A stretch of DNA of 64,000 nt from Brevibacterium yomogidense (GTDB lineage: Bacteria > Actinomycetota > Actinomycetes > Actinomycetales > Brevibacteriaceae), in contig NZ_FWFF01000019.1 of NCBI RefSeq assembly GCF_900163715.1, positions 1-64,000 on the forward strand, given 5' to 3'. The notes beneath the pieces are model-generated. The model did not search any database, was not told the DNA's origin, and saw only the letters and a list, made by a program, of their open reading frames with translations. The translations under genes were made by a program, and so were the position numbers. Below are positions 33,031 through 41,854 of the stretch, one piece after another. Numbering within the stretch: the stretch's first letter is position 1; the number at the start of each line of letters is the position of its first letter.

Positions 33031-35157
33031 ATGAGCGAGTCATCGAGCGCGCGTGGCATGGGCGAGTCTCTGCACGTGAGCGACAACGCTGCGGTCGGCC
33101 AGTCGGGATCCAGACTGAGCGAACCCTCCGCCTCCTGGGGGCAGCTCATCATGAGCCATCTGGAGGGCTCCCGTTCCGGCCGGGAACCCGGTGAGCGCAT
33201 TGCGTCTGGAGAGAGCCTTGCCTCTGGCGAGAGCCTCGCTCCACGTGAGAGCTCCACAGCACGCGAGAGCCCAGCCCATCGCACGAGCCTCGCGTCTGGA
33301 TCCAGCCTCGAACTCGTCGGTTCGACGTACCCGGCGTGGCACTGGGCTGATGTGGACGCGGCGCTGGATTGGCTCGACGAGGATCAGACTCTGTTCGGAG
33401 TGGGCCCCGCTGTCCGCGGCCTGGCCGAACTCCTCCGGAGTGCTCCCGACGATGATCGAGCGGGTCGCGACGGGTACTTGAACGATCGCCACGGCGACGG
33501 ATCGGGCCGAGTCGACTTCCAACTGGGACCAGTGCACCGATCAGCGTTCCCCGTAGGGCCGGACGAGGTGCGCTTCGTCGCGACGAACGGACTGCGCCTG
33601 ATCCGGGTCGACAGGGTGCCGGTCGTCGTCTTCGCACGTGATTCCCGCGGCGACTCCCATGGCGATTCCCGAGGCGACACGGGTGTGCGGGTCGAAGTGC
33701 TGGCCGCAGACCTGCCGGCCGCCCGTTCTGCGCTCGAGAAGATCGATGCGGCGGTCTGGGCGGTCTCATCCCTGCGTGGCCGAGTCGTCAGTTTCCGCAC
33801 CGCGACCTCCGGCCTCTACACGCTGCAGAGTCCCTCCACGCAGCACAGCCCCTCCGCACTGCCCAGGCCACCCGCGCTTCCCCACCCCGTGATCGACTTC
33901 GTCGAACGCCCCGGCCTCACCGCCGATGACGTCGTCCTGCCTGCCGGCCGCCTGACACGAGTCGAATCGATCGTGCTCGGAATGACGCAGAACGCTGCCG
34001 GCCTGCGGGCGGCCGGCCAGCACCTGTCGCGGAGTGTCCTCCTCCACGGCCCCGCCGGCTCCGGCAAGACCCACACGGTTCGCTACCTCCTCTCGCAGTC
34101 ACCGGAGACCACCGCGTTCATCCTGCCGGGCACGTTCCTGAGCAGCCTGCGCGCAGGAGACTCGCCCACGGACGCCACGTACGTGGACGCCACGCACGCG
34201 GACAGCATGCACGGGGCCGCCAGGCGTGAGGACGGTGCGGCGGGCTTCATCCGTCAGGTGGCGGCGACCGCTCGGCAGCTCACCCCCGCGATCGTCGTGC
34301 TCGAGGACGTGGACCTGATCGACGCCGGCCACGCCGCAGACGATGCCGACCGTTCCGGCCTCGCACACGTCCTGGATGCGCTCGACGAGCTGCGCGACGA
34401 CGAGGATGCGGACATCGCCGTCATCCTCACGACCCGCGACGCCGCGGCGATCCAGCAGGCGCTCGCCCGCCGTCCCCGCGTCATCGACCTGGCACTCGAG
34501 GTGCCTCAGCCCGATGTCGGTGAGCGCGAGCGGCTGTTCGCACGATCGGCTCGGGCGCTGCCGGTCACCGCCGCAGGTCTGCGGACCGCCGCCGAGGCCG
34601 CTGTCGCCACCCCCGGATCCTTCCCTCGGCACGCGGTCCGGTCAGCCGTGCTCGGCGCACTGTCGCAGGGTGCGGAGGTCGATGACTCACGACTCCTCTC
34701 AGCTGTCCGTGCGCTCATGGCGGAGCGCTATGAGCTGCGCACTGCGTCACCCGAGGCGACTGGGGACGACCGCGGGCCGACCGCGACGGAACCCCACGAA
34801 TCGAGTGAGCCCAGTGAGTGGCCGTGGCCTGATGGAACTGTCGCGGAAGTCAGAGGAGCGGGCGATGTCCTCGCCGTCCTCCGTGCGCGAGAGGGCCAGC
34901 GGGATTCCTTCGGTGCGGACGGCGCGTTCCGCAGCGGCCATCACGAAGCCAACCCGGGCGGCGACGGCGGTCTCGGAGGCGACCACGGCCTCGGCGGCGG
35001 CCGTGGGTTCGACGACGATGATCCTGGCGAGGGTGACGGCCTTGATGGTGGGGACGGCCTCGACCGTGGTGGTCATGATGTCGAGGTGATCGACGACCTC
35101 GATGACGGGCTGTCGGGGGAGGACCTCCTGGACCTCGATCTGGATGATGAGGACTGA
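33031..35157 (+). CDS. AAA-family ATPase with repeat-rich linkers
   Basis: A 708-residue protein. The ATPase core in the second half has Walker A HGPAGSGKTHT (about 340-350), a Walker B-like IVVLEDVDL (Glu-Asp order) and a sensor-1-like AVILTTRD segment, so it belongs to the AAA clade. The N-terminal half has no recognised domain apart from a conserved-looking segment (WADVDAALDWLDEDQTLFGV). Residues 55-96 are seven hexapeptide repeats, another repeat (RDSRGDSHGDSRGD) lies near 207, and the C terminus is Gly/Asp-rich and ends in acidic repeats. Function unknown; a chaperone or remodelling role is possible. It starts 51 bp after the Fic frame. Confidence 0.75.
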   Translation: MSESSSARGMGESLHVSDNAAVGQSGSRLSEPSASWGQLIMSHLEGSRSGREPGERIASGESLASGESLAPRESSTARESPAHRTSLASGSSLELVGSTYPAWHWADVDAALDWLDEDQTLFGVGPAVRGLAELLRSAPDDDRAGRDGYLNDRHGDGSGRVDFQLGPVHRSAFPVGPDEVRFVATNGLRLIRVDRVPVVVFARDSRGDSHGDSRGDTGVRVEVLAADLPAARSALEKIDAAVWAVSSLRGRVVSFRTATSGLYTLQSPSTQHSPSALPRPPALPHPVIDFVERPGLTADDVVLPAGRLTRVESIVLGMTQNAAGLRAAGQHLSRSVLLHGPAGSGKTHTVRYLLSQSPETTAFILPGTFLSSLRAGDSPTDATYVDATHADSMHGAARREDGAAGFIRQVAATARQLTPAIVVLEDVDLIDAGHAADDADRSGLAHVLDALDELRDDEDADIAVILTTRDAAAIQQALARRPRVIDLALEVPQPDVGERERLFARSARALPVTAAGLRTAAEAAVATPGSFPRHAVRSAVLGALSQGAEVDDSRLLSAVRALMAERYELRTASPEATGDDRGPTATEPHESSEPSEWPWPDGTVAEVRGAGDVLAVLRAREGQRDSFGADGAFRSGHHEANPGGDGGLGGDHGLGGGRGFDDDDPGEGDGLDGGDGLDRGGHDVEVIDDLDDGLSGEDLLDLDLDDED
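33193..33318 (+). repeat. Seven 18-bp repeats in the AAA-family gene
   Basis: In-frame 18-bp units encoding ERIASG, ESLASG, ESLAPR, ESSTAR, ESPAHR, TSLASG and SSLELV. Confidence 0.85.
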
Positions 35158-35165
35158 GCGCGTAC

Positions 35166-36314
35166 ATGGCGGAGCTGGATCCTGGAGCAGACGTGGGTGT
35201 GGACGTCGTGGTCATCGGGATGGGGCAGGCGGGGCTCTCCGCGGCCTATCACCTGCAGCGGCGCGGATATGAGCTCGGCGAGCGGATGCTGCTGCTCGAC
35301 GCGAACCCGGGGCCGGGCGGTGCATGGCAGCATCGCTGGCCCAGTCTCACGCTGAAGACTGCGAACCGGGTGAACGATCTGCCCGGGTGGGGACTCGAGG
35401 ACGCGATCGACGTCGACGAGGAGGTCCCCGCTGCGCAGACGGTTCCGGAGTACTACCGCGCGTACGAGGAGCGGTTCGGGCTGCAGGTGATCCGACCGGT
35501 GACCGTGGACCGGGTGGAACAGCCCGGGGGAGTCGGATCTGACTTCGTGGTGACCGTCAGCGGTGCGGGCGTCGGCGCCACTGCTCGCACGATCCGGGCC
35601 CGTGCGATCGTCAACGCCACGGGCACGTGGGACAGGCCGCGCATCCCGTACTACCCGGGGATCGGGACGTTCGCCGGCAGGCAGCTGCACACGCGCGACT
35701 ACACGCGGCCGGAGGACTTCGCCGGAGAGCGGGTGCTGGTGGTCGGGGCGGGGATCTCCGCTGTGCAGCATCTGGCGGAACTCGCGCCGGTCGCGCAGAC
35801 GTCGTGGGTCACGCGGACGCGGCCGGACATCAGGAACGCGGAGTTCACTCCGGAGGTCGGTGCGGACGTGGTGGCGCGCGTGGACGAGCGTGTGCGGCAG
35901 GGGCTGCCGCCGGCTTCCGTCGTGTCGAACACGGGCCTGCCGATCAATGCGGTCGAGACCGGTTCGCTGCCGCAGTGCCATCCGATGTTCGACCGGCTCG
36001 ACGCGCACGGTGCCGTGTGGGATGCGCTGTCGCTGCGGTCGTGGGGGAGCGCGCCGGAGGCTCGGCGGATCGACGTCGACGTGATCCTCTGGGCGACGGG
36101 GTTCCTGCACCGGCTCGACCATTTGGCCCCGTTGGGACTGAGAACGGAGGACGGCGGTCTGCTGGTCGACGGTCGCGCAACCACGCGCGCGGTCCGGAAC
36201 CACGGAGTGCACCTGCCGGGATACGGGCCCAGCGCCTCGACGATCGGTGCGAATCGGGCAGGACGGTGGGTGGCGCGCGAGCTGGAGGAGTACCTGGACT
36301 CGCAGGACAGGTGA
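35166..36314 (+). CDS. Flavin-dependent NAD(P)H monooxygenase-like protein
   Basis: A 382-residue flavoprotein with two Rossmann motifs: VVVIGMGQAGLSAAYHLQRRG for FAD at the N terminus and VLVVGAGISAVQHLAEL for NAD(P)H in the middle. The NATGTWDRPRIPYYPG segment links them, and the end reads LPGYGPSASTIGANRAGR. This is the single-component FMO or thioredoxin-reductase-like group (CzcO-like). The substrate is unknown. The gene follows the ATPase gene by 8 bp and may be co-transcribed. Confidence 0.85.
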   Translation: MAELDPGADVGVDVVVIGMGQAGLSAAYHLQRRGYELGERMLLLDANPGPGGAWQHRWPSLTLKTANRVNDLPGWGLEDAIDVDEEVPAAQTVPEYYRAYEERFGLQVIRPVTVDRVEQPGGVGSDFVVTVSGAGVGATARTIRARAIVNATGTWDRPRIPYYPGIGTFAGRQLHTRDYTRPEDFAGERVLVVGAGISAVQHLAELAPVAQTSWVTRTRPDIRNAEFTPEVGADVVARVDERVRQGLPPASVVSNTGLPINAVETGSLPQCHPMFDRLDAHGAVWDALSLRSWGSAPEARRIDVDVILWATGFLHRLDHLAPLGLRTEDGGLLVDGRATTRAVRNHGVHLPGYGPSASTIGANRAGRWVARELEEYLDSQDR

Positions 36315-36358
36315 GGGCGGGGGCGCTCGGCTGACTGCACCTCCTCCGAACCTGGTCT

Positions 36359-36445
36359 GTACCTGCCTCGTACCTAGCCCACCAACTCCGTACGTACCTC
36401 GTACCTAGCCCATACCAACTCCGTACCAACTCCGTTCCTACCAAC
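36359..36445. repeat. Tandem array in front of hairpin element copy A
   Basis: A 31-33-bp unit occurs twice (36359-36389 and 36390-36422), then 11-12-bp pieces ending CTACCAAC, and the array runs straight into the 46-bp hairpin element. Confidence 0.7.
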
Positions 36446-36490
36446 TTTCATCAGGTCGCACAGGAAAGAAGTTGTGCGGTCTGATGAAAG
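36445..36490 (+). repeat. 46-bp hairpin element, copy A
   Basis: The outer arms CTTTCATCAG/CTGATGAAAG and inner arms CGCACA/TGTGCG enclose a 10-base loop GGAAAGAAGT. The 2-bp joint pairs by G-U wobbles as RNA on the plus strand. It lies 60 bp before the start of the membrane protein gene. Confidence 0.85.
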
Positions 36491-36550
36491 TCTGTGTCTC
36501 GCGTTTCGTCCGGCGGAGGACGCACGGCACATCGTCGGTATGTTGCTGTT

Positions 36551-37051
36551 ATGAGGGTCGCGATGAGCATGTGGGCTGCCGGGCTGGCGCATGTCCTTCT
36601 GTACCTGCTGCCGTCCGTCCTGGTGTGGAACGTCCGAGTCATGGACCTGCGGTACTGGGGGATGGACATCCTCGTGCCGACCGTCGTCGCGGGGCTCGTC
36701 ATCGCCGCGCACAGGTCTCGTGTCTCTCATCCCATCGCGCAGGCCGCGGTCGCACTGTGCGTGCTGGCGATCATGCAGTCGGTCATGAGCTTCCTCAGCG
36801 TCACGGTGCAGGGCGGGCTCGAAGCCGCAGCCACGTTCTCGCTGTGGGACGCGACTGCCTATCTCATCCTGGCCGGCATTCCGAGTGCGGTGGCGTTCAT
36901 CCTGGTGCTCGCGGTGGCTGAGATCGATCGTCTCCTCATGACGAGGCGTGTGCGACGGGTGTCGGCTCGACACGATGTGGTGTCTCGACGCGATGCAGTG
37001 TCTCCACACGATGCCGTGTTGCGACACGATGCAGTGTGCAGTCGGCCATGA
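36551..37051 (+). CDS. Small membrane protein with hexapeptide-repeat tail
   Basis: About 166 residues with four hydrophobic segments (from MWAAGLAHVLLYLLPSVLVW to LILAGIPSAVAFILVLAVAE) and then a cytoplasmic tail. The tail consists of four 18-bp repeats (36968-37039) giving RHDVVS, RRDAVS, PHDAVL and RHDAVC. I do not recognise the family. The start at 36551 is the Met before the first helix; an alternative is 36494, inside the region just after the hairpin element. Confidence 0.65.
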   Translation: MRVAMSMWAAGLAHVLLYLLPSVLVWNVRVMDLRYWGMDILVPTVVAGLVIAAHRSRVSHPIAQAAVALCVLAIMQSVMSFLSVTVQGGLEAAATFSLWDATAYLILAGIPSAVAFILVLAVAEIDRLLMTRRVRRVSARHDVVSRRDAVSPHDAVLRHDAVCSRP

Positions 37052-37076
37052 GGGATCAGCAGTTCGCAGCCGATCC

Positions 37077-38198
37077 TCAACAGGCGATGTGCGCCTCGCG
37101 GAGGAGCATTCGCAGTCGTGAGACATCCCAGAGGTCTGCCCACACCAGTCTCACGACGCGATAGCCCATCCGGCGGAGGGCATCCTCACGCTTCTTCTCC
37201 CGGAACAGCGGATTGTCTGCGCCGGCTGTCCCAACTGAGTGGTAGCCGGAGTACTTGATCGCCCCGTCGACCTCGATGACGACAGGCGTGCTGTCGGCGG
37301 CCACAACGAGGAAATCGACCCGCCCGATGACGGAGTCCTCGCTGTCACGGATGACGATCTGCTGGCGAATGTCCTCGATGCCCAGCTCGTTCATCCTGTG
37401 GAGGGCGATGGATTCGCTGACGCTCTCAGACGATCCAGTGGCGCTGTCGAGCGCGGCACGAGCACGGTTCACCCCGCGCAGCCCACTGCAATCGTTGATC
37501 GCTTCTGCCATCCGTTCGCGCATCCTCTGTCTGCCGTCGTGACCGTGGCGTCCTGCTGCATCGGCCAGCAGCCAGTCGCATGCGACGAGTCCATCCAGCG
37601 TGGTGCCGATGCGTGCAAGGTCGATCGCGGTGCGTGGTGCCGTCGTCACGGGCACTCCCTGCCACCGTGGAGTGCGCTGCGTGTCACCGAGCTCCGCCTG
37701 GCGCCTGACAACCCATCGCGAGGTGTACGTCCGGCGCACGTTCCACACCTCAACCCGGACGGGCGAACCCGGTGCGCCGAGGGTCAGACGAGCGTCGTAC
37801 TCCCTTCCTGCCGCGTCCGTGCGGGTGCGCCTCGTGCGCTGGGGAGGAAATCCGCGTGAGAGCGGGATCCCGTGGATGATCGCCGCCGACGTCCCACCGA
37901 TGACATCGTCCGGCTTGTAGAACCGATAGGCGTCGAGCACGCTCAGGTGCTCCAGCCTGCGGAGCTGCTCCGAGTCCGCGATGGACTTCTTCTGCGCGAG
38001 TGAGGAGCGGAGGTCCAGGACTGTCGGGTCGTCGATTGCTGTCTGGAAGTCCTCGTGCCGACCGCTTCGTCGCGTCACGGTGAAGATTCCGCGGCTCAGA
38101 CGAGTGAGGCAGCACGATCGGGCCGCGTCGACGGTTGCGCGGGGTATGCCTGCGGACGCGCACTCGCGTGCTGTGATGACGTTGTACATGTGCGGCAT
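37077..38198 (-). CDS. AbiEi-like protein with DUF559/Vsr-like nuclease C terminus
   Basis: About 373 residues. The N-terminal third resembles AbiEi-type antitoxin proteins (winged-helix start ITARECASAGIPRATV, then SRGIFTVTRRSG and VIGGTSAAIIHGIPL). The C terminus has a PD-(D/E)xK-like core VDFLVVAADSTPVVIEVDG and the DUF559 pattern KKREDALRRMGYRVVRLVWADLWD. No AbiEii toxin gene follows. Stand-alone proteins of this form are frequent in actinobacteria; defence or DNA-processing roles are guesses. GAGG four bases upstream supports the start at 38198; 38189 is possible. Confidence 0.75.
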   Translation of the reverse strand: MPHMYNVITARECASAGIPRATVDAARSCCLTRLSRGIFTVTRRSGRHEDFQTAIDDPTVLDLRSSLAQKKSIADSEQLRRLEHLSVLDAYRFYKPDDVIGGTSAAIIHGIPLSRGFPPQRTRRTRTDAAGREYDARLTLGAPGSPVRVEVWNVRRTYTSRWVVRRQAELGDTQRTPRWQGVPVTTAPRTAIDLARIGTTLDGLVACDWLLADAAGRHGHDGRQRMRERMAEAINDCSGLRGVNRARAALDSATGSSESVSESIALHRMNELGIEDIRQQIVIRDSEDSVIGRVDFLVVAADSTPVVIEVDGAIKYSGYHSVGTAGADNPLFREKKREDALRRMGYRVVRLVWADLWDVSRLRMLLREAHIAC

Positions 38199-38364
38199 CG
38201 TGCCTCGATCACGAGCGCAGGGCAGCCACCCGCGATGACCTGTGGACTGGCGGCGGCTGTCCACAGGCACGACGTGCGCGAGGCGGGGCGCAGTGTTCCG
38301 GCCACGACGCGCGCACTGTCACCGATGTCCTGATGCAGAACTGTCACTGATGTCCTGAGACATC

Positions 38365-38390
38365 CCTCCCGGCCTCACCTCCCGGCCTCA
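38365..38390. repeat. 13-bp tandem repeat before hairpin element copy B
   Basis: CCTCCCGGCCTCA occurs twice in a row, 16 bp before copy B. A second short repeat, CTGTCAC(C/T)GATGTCCTGA, occurs twice just upstream (about 38319-38358). Confidence 0.7.
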
Positions 38391-38406
38391 CTTCACCACC
38401 CACCAG

Positions 38407-38452
38407 CTTTCATCAGGTCGCATAGGAAACAAGTTGTGCGGCCTGATGAAAG
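38407..38452 (+). repeat. 46-bp hairpin element, copy B
   Basis: Same element as 36445-36490 with four substitutions. The stem pairs completely as plus-strand RNA if G-U pairs are allowed; loop GGAAACAAGT. It ends 36 bp before the LapA-domain gene start. Confidence 0.85.
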
Positions 38453-38488
38453 GCTGTGGCTGGTGGTCCGCGGCGGTACGCTGGTCGT

Positions 38489-38992
38489 ATGACGACGAAC
38501 CCCGATCCGCGCGAAGCTCAGACGACTGGGACCGAAGGCACCGGGAACCTGAGCGACAGCCTCCCGGCTGAACTCCTCGAACCCGACGCAGGTCAGTCCG
38601 TGGGAGGTGCGCACCCCGACTCCGCGCCCGCTCCGGCCGATGCGACAGCCCCCGCTGCGGCACCAGCGCCCACTCAGCAGGCCCCCGCCCGCACCGGCGA
38701 GTCGAAGGCCGGCCGCGCACAGGCAGAAGAGTCGAAGGGAGGCATGTCCGGTGGTGTCTGGGTGTCGCTGATCCTCGGCGCCGTCATCACCGTGCTGTTG
38801 CTGGTCTTCATCATCCAGAACAACACGGCGGCGCAGTTCCAGTACTTCGGGTGGAACTTCTCGCTCCCGCTGGGCGTCGCGATGCTCCTCGCCGCGATCG
38901 CGGGCGTGCTGGTCGCAGGAATCGTCGGCAGCGTGCGCATCTTCGTCCTCAGCCGCAGGCTCAAGAAGGTGCAGAAGGCGATCGGCGGCTGA
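38489..38992 (+). CDS. LapA-domain membrane protein
   Basis: A 167-residue protein. The first 85 residues are disordered (Ala/Pro/Glu-rich), followed by two hydrophobic helices around the LapA/DUF1049 motif IIQNNTAAQFQYFGWNFSLPLGVAML and a basic end (SRRLKKVQKAIGG). In other bacteria LapA takes part in envelope assembly; in actinobacteria its function is unknown. The start at 38489 lies just after hairpin element copy B, which would be in its 5' leader. Confidence 0.85.
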   Translation: MTTNPDPREAQTTGTEGTGNLSDSLPAELLEPDAGQSVGGAHPDSAPAPADATAPAAAPAPTQQAPARTGESKAGRAQAEESKGGMSGGVWVSLILGAVITVLLLVFIIQNNTAAQFQYFGWNFSLPLGVAMLLAAIAGVLVAGIVGSVRIFVLSRRLKKVQKAIGG

Positions 38993-39011
38993 CCGCTCGC
39001 TCGTCAGACTC

Positions 39012-39039
39012 CGGGCCGTCCGCACATGCGGGCGGCCCG
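39012..39039 (+). terminator. Terminator after the LapA-domain gene
   Basis: A 13-bp stem (39012-39024 with 39027-39039, one G-T pair), 20 bp after the stop codon. Confidence 0.6.
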
Positions 39040-39135
39040 TCGTCGTCCACGGAGGTCGCCCTTCAGCGCTGACATTCGCTCACCTGCGCAACGATTGACT
39101 TGTGAACGATCGCTGAGGAGCGATATCTCTGGGGA

Positions 39136-39909
39136 GTGGCTCCTCTCATCGCGCTCTCGCTCAGCATCATCGCTGGTCTGGCGACCGGTCTGGGCGGCCT
39201 CATCGCGGTGTTCGGCGGAGGCATGTCGAAGCGCTTCCTCGCCGCTGCGCTCGGCTTCGCCGCCGGGGTGATGGTCTGCATCTCGCTCGTCGAGCTCATC
39301 CCCGACGCCGCGATTGATCTCCGCGCCGCAGGGGTGACCCCGTGGATGGCCCTGGTCGCCGCCCTCATCGGCGCTGTCGTGGTCCTGCTCTTCTCCGCAG
39401 CCGCACGATTCCGCAATCGCGCCGAGCTTCCCGCCAGCACAGACGCTCTCCAAAAGCGGGCCCTGCTGCGGACCGGAGTGCTCACCGCGATCGTCATCAC
39501 CGTGCACAACTTCCCCGAGGGATTCGCCACGTTCCTCACCGCACTGCACGACCCGTACCTCGCTCTGCCCGTCGTCGCGGCGATCGCACTGCACAACGTG
39601 CCGGAGGGCATCGCCGTCGCCGTGCCGATCCACCACGCCACCGGATCACGGAAGCGCGCTCTGTGGGCGAGCGTCGGGTCGGGACTCGCGGAGCCTGCGG
39701 GCGCGGTGATCGGCTGGTTGCTGCTGGCACCGCTGCTCACCCCTGTCGTCCTCGCCGCAGTGCTCGCAGGCGTCGCCGGTGTCATGATCACGATCAGCGT
39801 CGCGGAGCTCCTGCCCGCAGCGATCGCGCAGAAGGAGAAGCGCACGGTCATCGCGGGCATCGCGTCCGGGGTGGTCGTCATGTGGGTGAGCCTCCAGCTC
39901 CTCACCTGA
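39136..39909 (+). CDS. ZIP-family metal transporter (ZupT-like)
   Basis: A 257-residue protein with eight hydrophobic segments. The signature metal-binding helices are clear: VITVHNFPEGFATF and IALHNVPEGIAVAVPI (H-N-x-P-E-G in both). Members import zinc, iron or manganese. The start is GTG with GGGG just upstream. It stands alone between the LapA and FAD-dehydrogenase genes. Confidence 0.92.
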   Translation: MAPLIALSLSIIAGLATGLGGLIAVFGGGMSKRFLAAALGFAAGVMVCISLVELIPDAAIDLRAAGVTPWMALVAALIGAVVVLLFSAAARFRNRAELPASTDALQKRALLRTGVLTAIVITVHNFPEGFATFLTALHDPYLALPVVAAIALHNVPEGIAVAVPIHHATGSRKRALWASVGSGLAEPAGAVIGWLLLAPLLTPVVLAAVLAGVAGVMITISVAELLPAAIAQKEKRTVIAGIASGVVVMWVSLQLLT

Positions 39910-40031
39910 CCTCACCACCCCACCTCACCCCCGCGCGAACGACCGCCGCACCACCCACCTCCTTGTTACGCTCGTCACATCATCGGCCAGGCTCCGCAGC
40001 GGGCGGCCCTTCCCCCACCCGGAGGTGTGAC

Positions 40032-41708
40032 ATGTCATCGGACGTCCTCGTCATCGGTGCCGGCCTGTCCGGCCTGGTCGCAGCGACGGAGGCCTGCGAC
40101 GCGGGCGCGACCGTCACGGTGGTCGACCAGGAATCGGAGGCGGACCTCGGCGGTCAGGCCTACTGGAGCTTCGGCGGCCTGTTCCTCATCGACTCTCCCG
40201 AGCAGCGGCGCATGGGCGTCCACGACTCACTCGACCTGGCTCGCCGCGACTGGTGGGGATCCGCCCAGTTCGAGGACCACGACCGCAACCCGCGTCTATG
40301 GGCAGACGCCTACCTCGAATTCGCAGCCGGACCGAAGCGCGAATGGCTCCACCGCATGGGCGTCCGCTTCTTCCCCATCGTGGGGTGGGCCGAACGCGGC
40401 GACGGGCGCGCGCACGGGCACGGCAATTCCGTGCCCCGCTTCCACATCACATGGGGGACCGGTCCCGGCGTGCTCGCGCCCTTCGTCGCCCGAGCGAAGG
40501 ACCACATCCGCGCCGGCCGCATGCGCGTGCACTTCCGGCACCGGGTCACCGACCTGGTGGTGGAGGCCGGGCGGGTGACTGGGGCCTCGGGCGCGGTGCT
40601 GTCCGACGACGGCACCGCTCGCGGTGTCGCGAGTTCGCGGGAGGTGGTGGGCGATTTCTCGCTCCGAGCGGATGCCGTGATCGTCACGAGCGGTGGGATC
40701 GGAGCCAACCACGACATGGTGCGCGCGCAGTGGCCCGAGCGGCTGGGCCGCCCTCCCGCGCACATGCTCACGGGAGTGCCCGCGTTCGTCGACGGGTCGA
40801 TGATGCCGGTCGCGCGGGCGGCTGGCGCGGAACTGCTGAATCCGGATCGGATGTGGCACTACGTCGAGGGGATCGGCAACTGGGATCCGGTCTGGCCGGG
40901 GCACGGCATCCGCATCCTGCCGGGGCCGTCGTCGCTGTGGATCGATGCGCTCGGCCGGCGGCTTCCCGATCCCGCGTTCCCCGGCTTCGACACGATGTCG
41001 ACGCTGCGGCATCTGCGCTGCACGGGCCACGACCATTCGTGGTTCATCCTCAATCGACGGATCATCGAGAAGGAGTTCGCCCTGTCCGGATCCGAGCAGA
41101 ATCCCGACCTCACCGGGAAGTCGGTGCGGCAGCTGGCCGGGCGGCTGGGATCCGGGGCACCGGAGCCGATCGAGGCTTTCCTGCGCCACGGCGAGGACTT
41201 CGTGCAGGCGGATTCCGTGGCGGAACTGGTGGCGCGCATGAACGCGGTGAGCGCGTCCGGTTCGGAGCTGGTCGATGGGGGATCCAGTACGGCGGTCTTG
41301 GACGCGGAGGACATCGCCGAACTCATCGCGGAGCGCGACGCCCAGGTCGACAACCCGTTCGCGAAGGACCGGCAGATCCAGGCCATCCATGCGGCGCGCG
41401 GGTACCTGGGTGACAGGATCATGCGCGCGGTGCCGCCGCACCGGCTGACCGATCCCGAGGCCGGCCCCCTCATCGCTGTGCGGCTGCGGGTGCTCACGCG
41501 GAAGACCCTGGGCGGGCTGCACACGGACCTGCAGGGGAGAGTGCTGGGAAGCGGCGCGGTGATCGAGGGGCTGTTCGCGGCGGGGGAGGCCGCTGGGTTC
41601 GGTGGCGGTGGGATGCACGGCCACAACGCGCTCGAGGGGACGTTCCTGGGCGGGTGCCTGTTCTCCGGGCGGGTGGCCGGACGCGCTGCTGCCGGGCTCG
41701 ACGGGTGA
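40032..41708 (+). CDS. FAD-dependent dehydrogenase (fumarate reductase/KstD-like)
   Basis: A 558-residue flavoprotein. The N-terminal FAD motif is VLVIGAGLSGLVAATEACDAGATVTVVDQ, and the FAD-binding C-terminal end is LFAAGEAAGFGGGGMHGHNALEG. The body belongs to the FAD_binding_2 family shared by fumarate reductases and 3-ketosteroid dehydrogenases; its size and the SFGGLF segment fit the general FAD-binding dehydrogenase group. The substrate is unknown. The start at 40032 has GGAGG eleven bases upstream; a much longer upstream reading overlaps the ZIP gene and is not real. Confidence 0.88.
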   Translation: MSSDVLVIGAGLSGLVAATEACDAGATVTVVDQESEADLGGQAYWSFGGLFLIDSPEQRRMGVHDSLDLARRDWWGSAQFEDHDRNPRLWADAYLEFAAGPKREWLHRMGVRFFPIVGWAERGDGRAHGHGNSVPRFHITWGTGPGVLAPFVARAKDHIRAGRMRVHFRHRVTDLVVEAGRVTGASGAVLSDDGTARGVASSREVVGDFSLRADAVIVTSGGIGANHDMVRAQWPERLGRPPAHMLTGVPAFVDGSMMPVARAAGAELLNPDRMWHYVEGIGNWDPVWPGHGIRILPGPSSLWIDALGRRLPDPAFPGFDTMSTLRHLRCTGHDHSWFILNRRIIEKEFALSGSEQNPDLTGKSVRQLAGRLGSGAPEPIEAFLRHGEDFVQADSVAELVARMNAVSASGSELVDGGSSTAVLDAEDIAELIAERDAQVDNPFAKDRQIQAIHAARGYLGDRIMRAVPPHRLTDPEAGPLIAVRLRVLTRKTLGGLHTDLQGRVLGSGAVIEGLFAAGEAAGFGGGGMHGHNALEGTFLGGCLFSGRVAGRAAAGLDG

Positions 41709-41729
41709 GCGGCCAGGTGGGAACGACGA

Positions 41730-41763
41730 AGGCGGGGGTGCACGTGTCCGTTCACCCCCGCCT
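41730..41763. terminator. Bidirectional terminator between FAD dehydrogenase and icd
   Basis: A perfect 11-bp stem AGGCGGGGGTG/CACCCCCGCCT with a 12-base loop, between convergent genes. Short CTCAGGC-type repeats follow up to 41866. Confidence 0.75.
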
Positions 41764-41854
41764 CGGCTATCGTCGGGTTCTGCCGCTCTCAGGTCGGCTG
41801 AACTCTCAGACCGGCTGACGCATCAGGCCGACTGACCCTCAGGCCCTCAGGCCC

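Noticed and set aside
39342..40031. N-terminal extension of the FAD dehydrogenase frame
   Set aside because: The extension overlaps the ZIP transporter gene out of frame. The real start at 40032 has a ribosome-binding site and begins the FAD motif.
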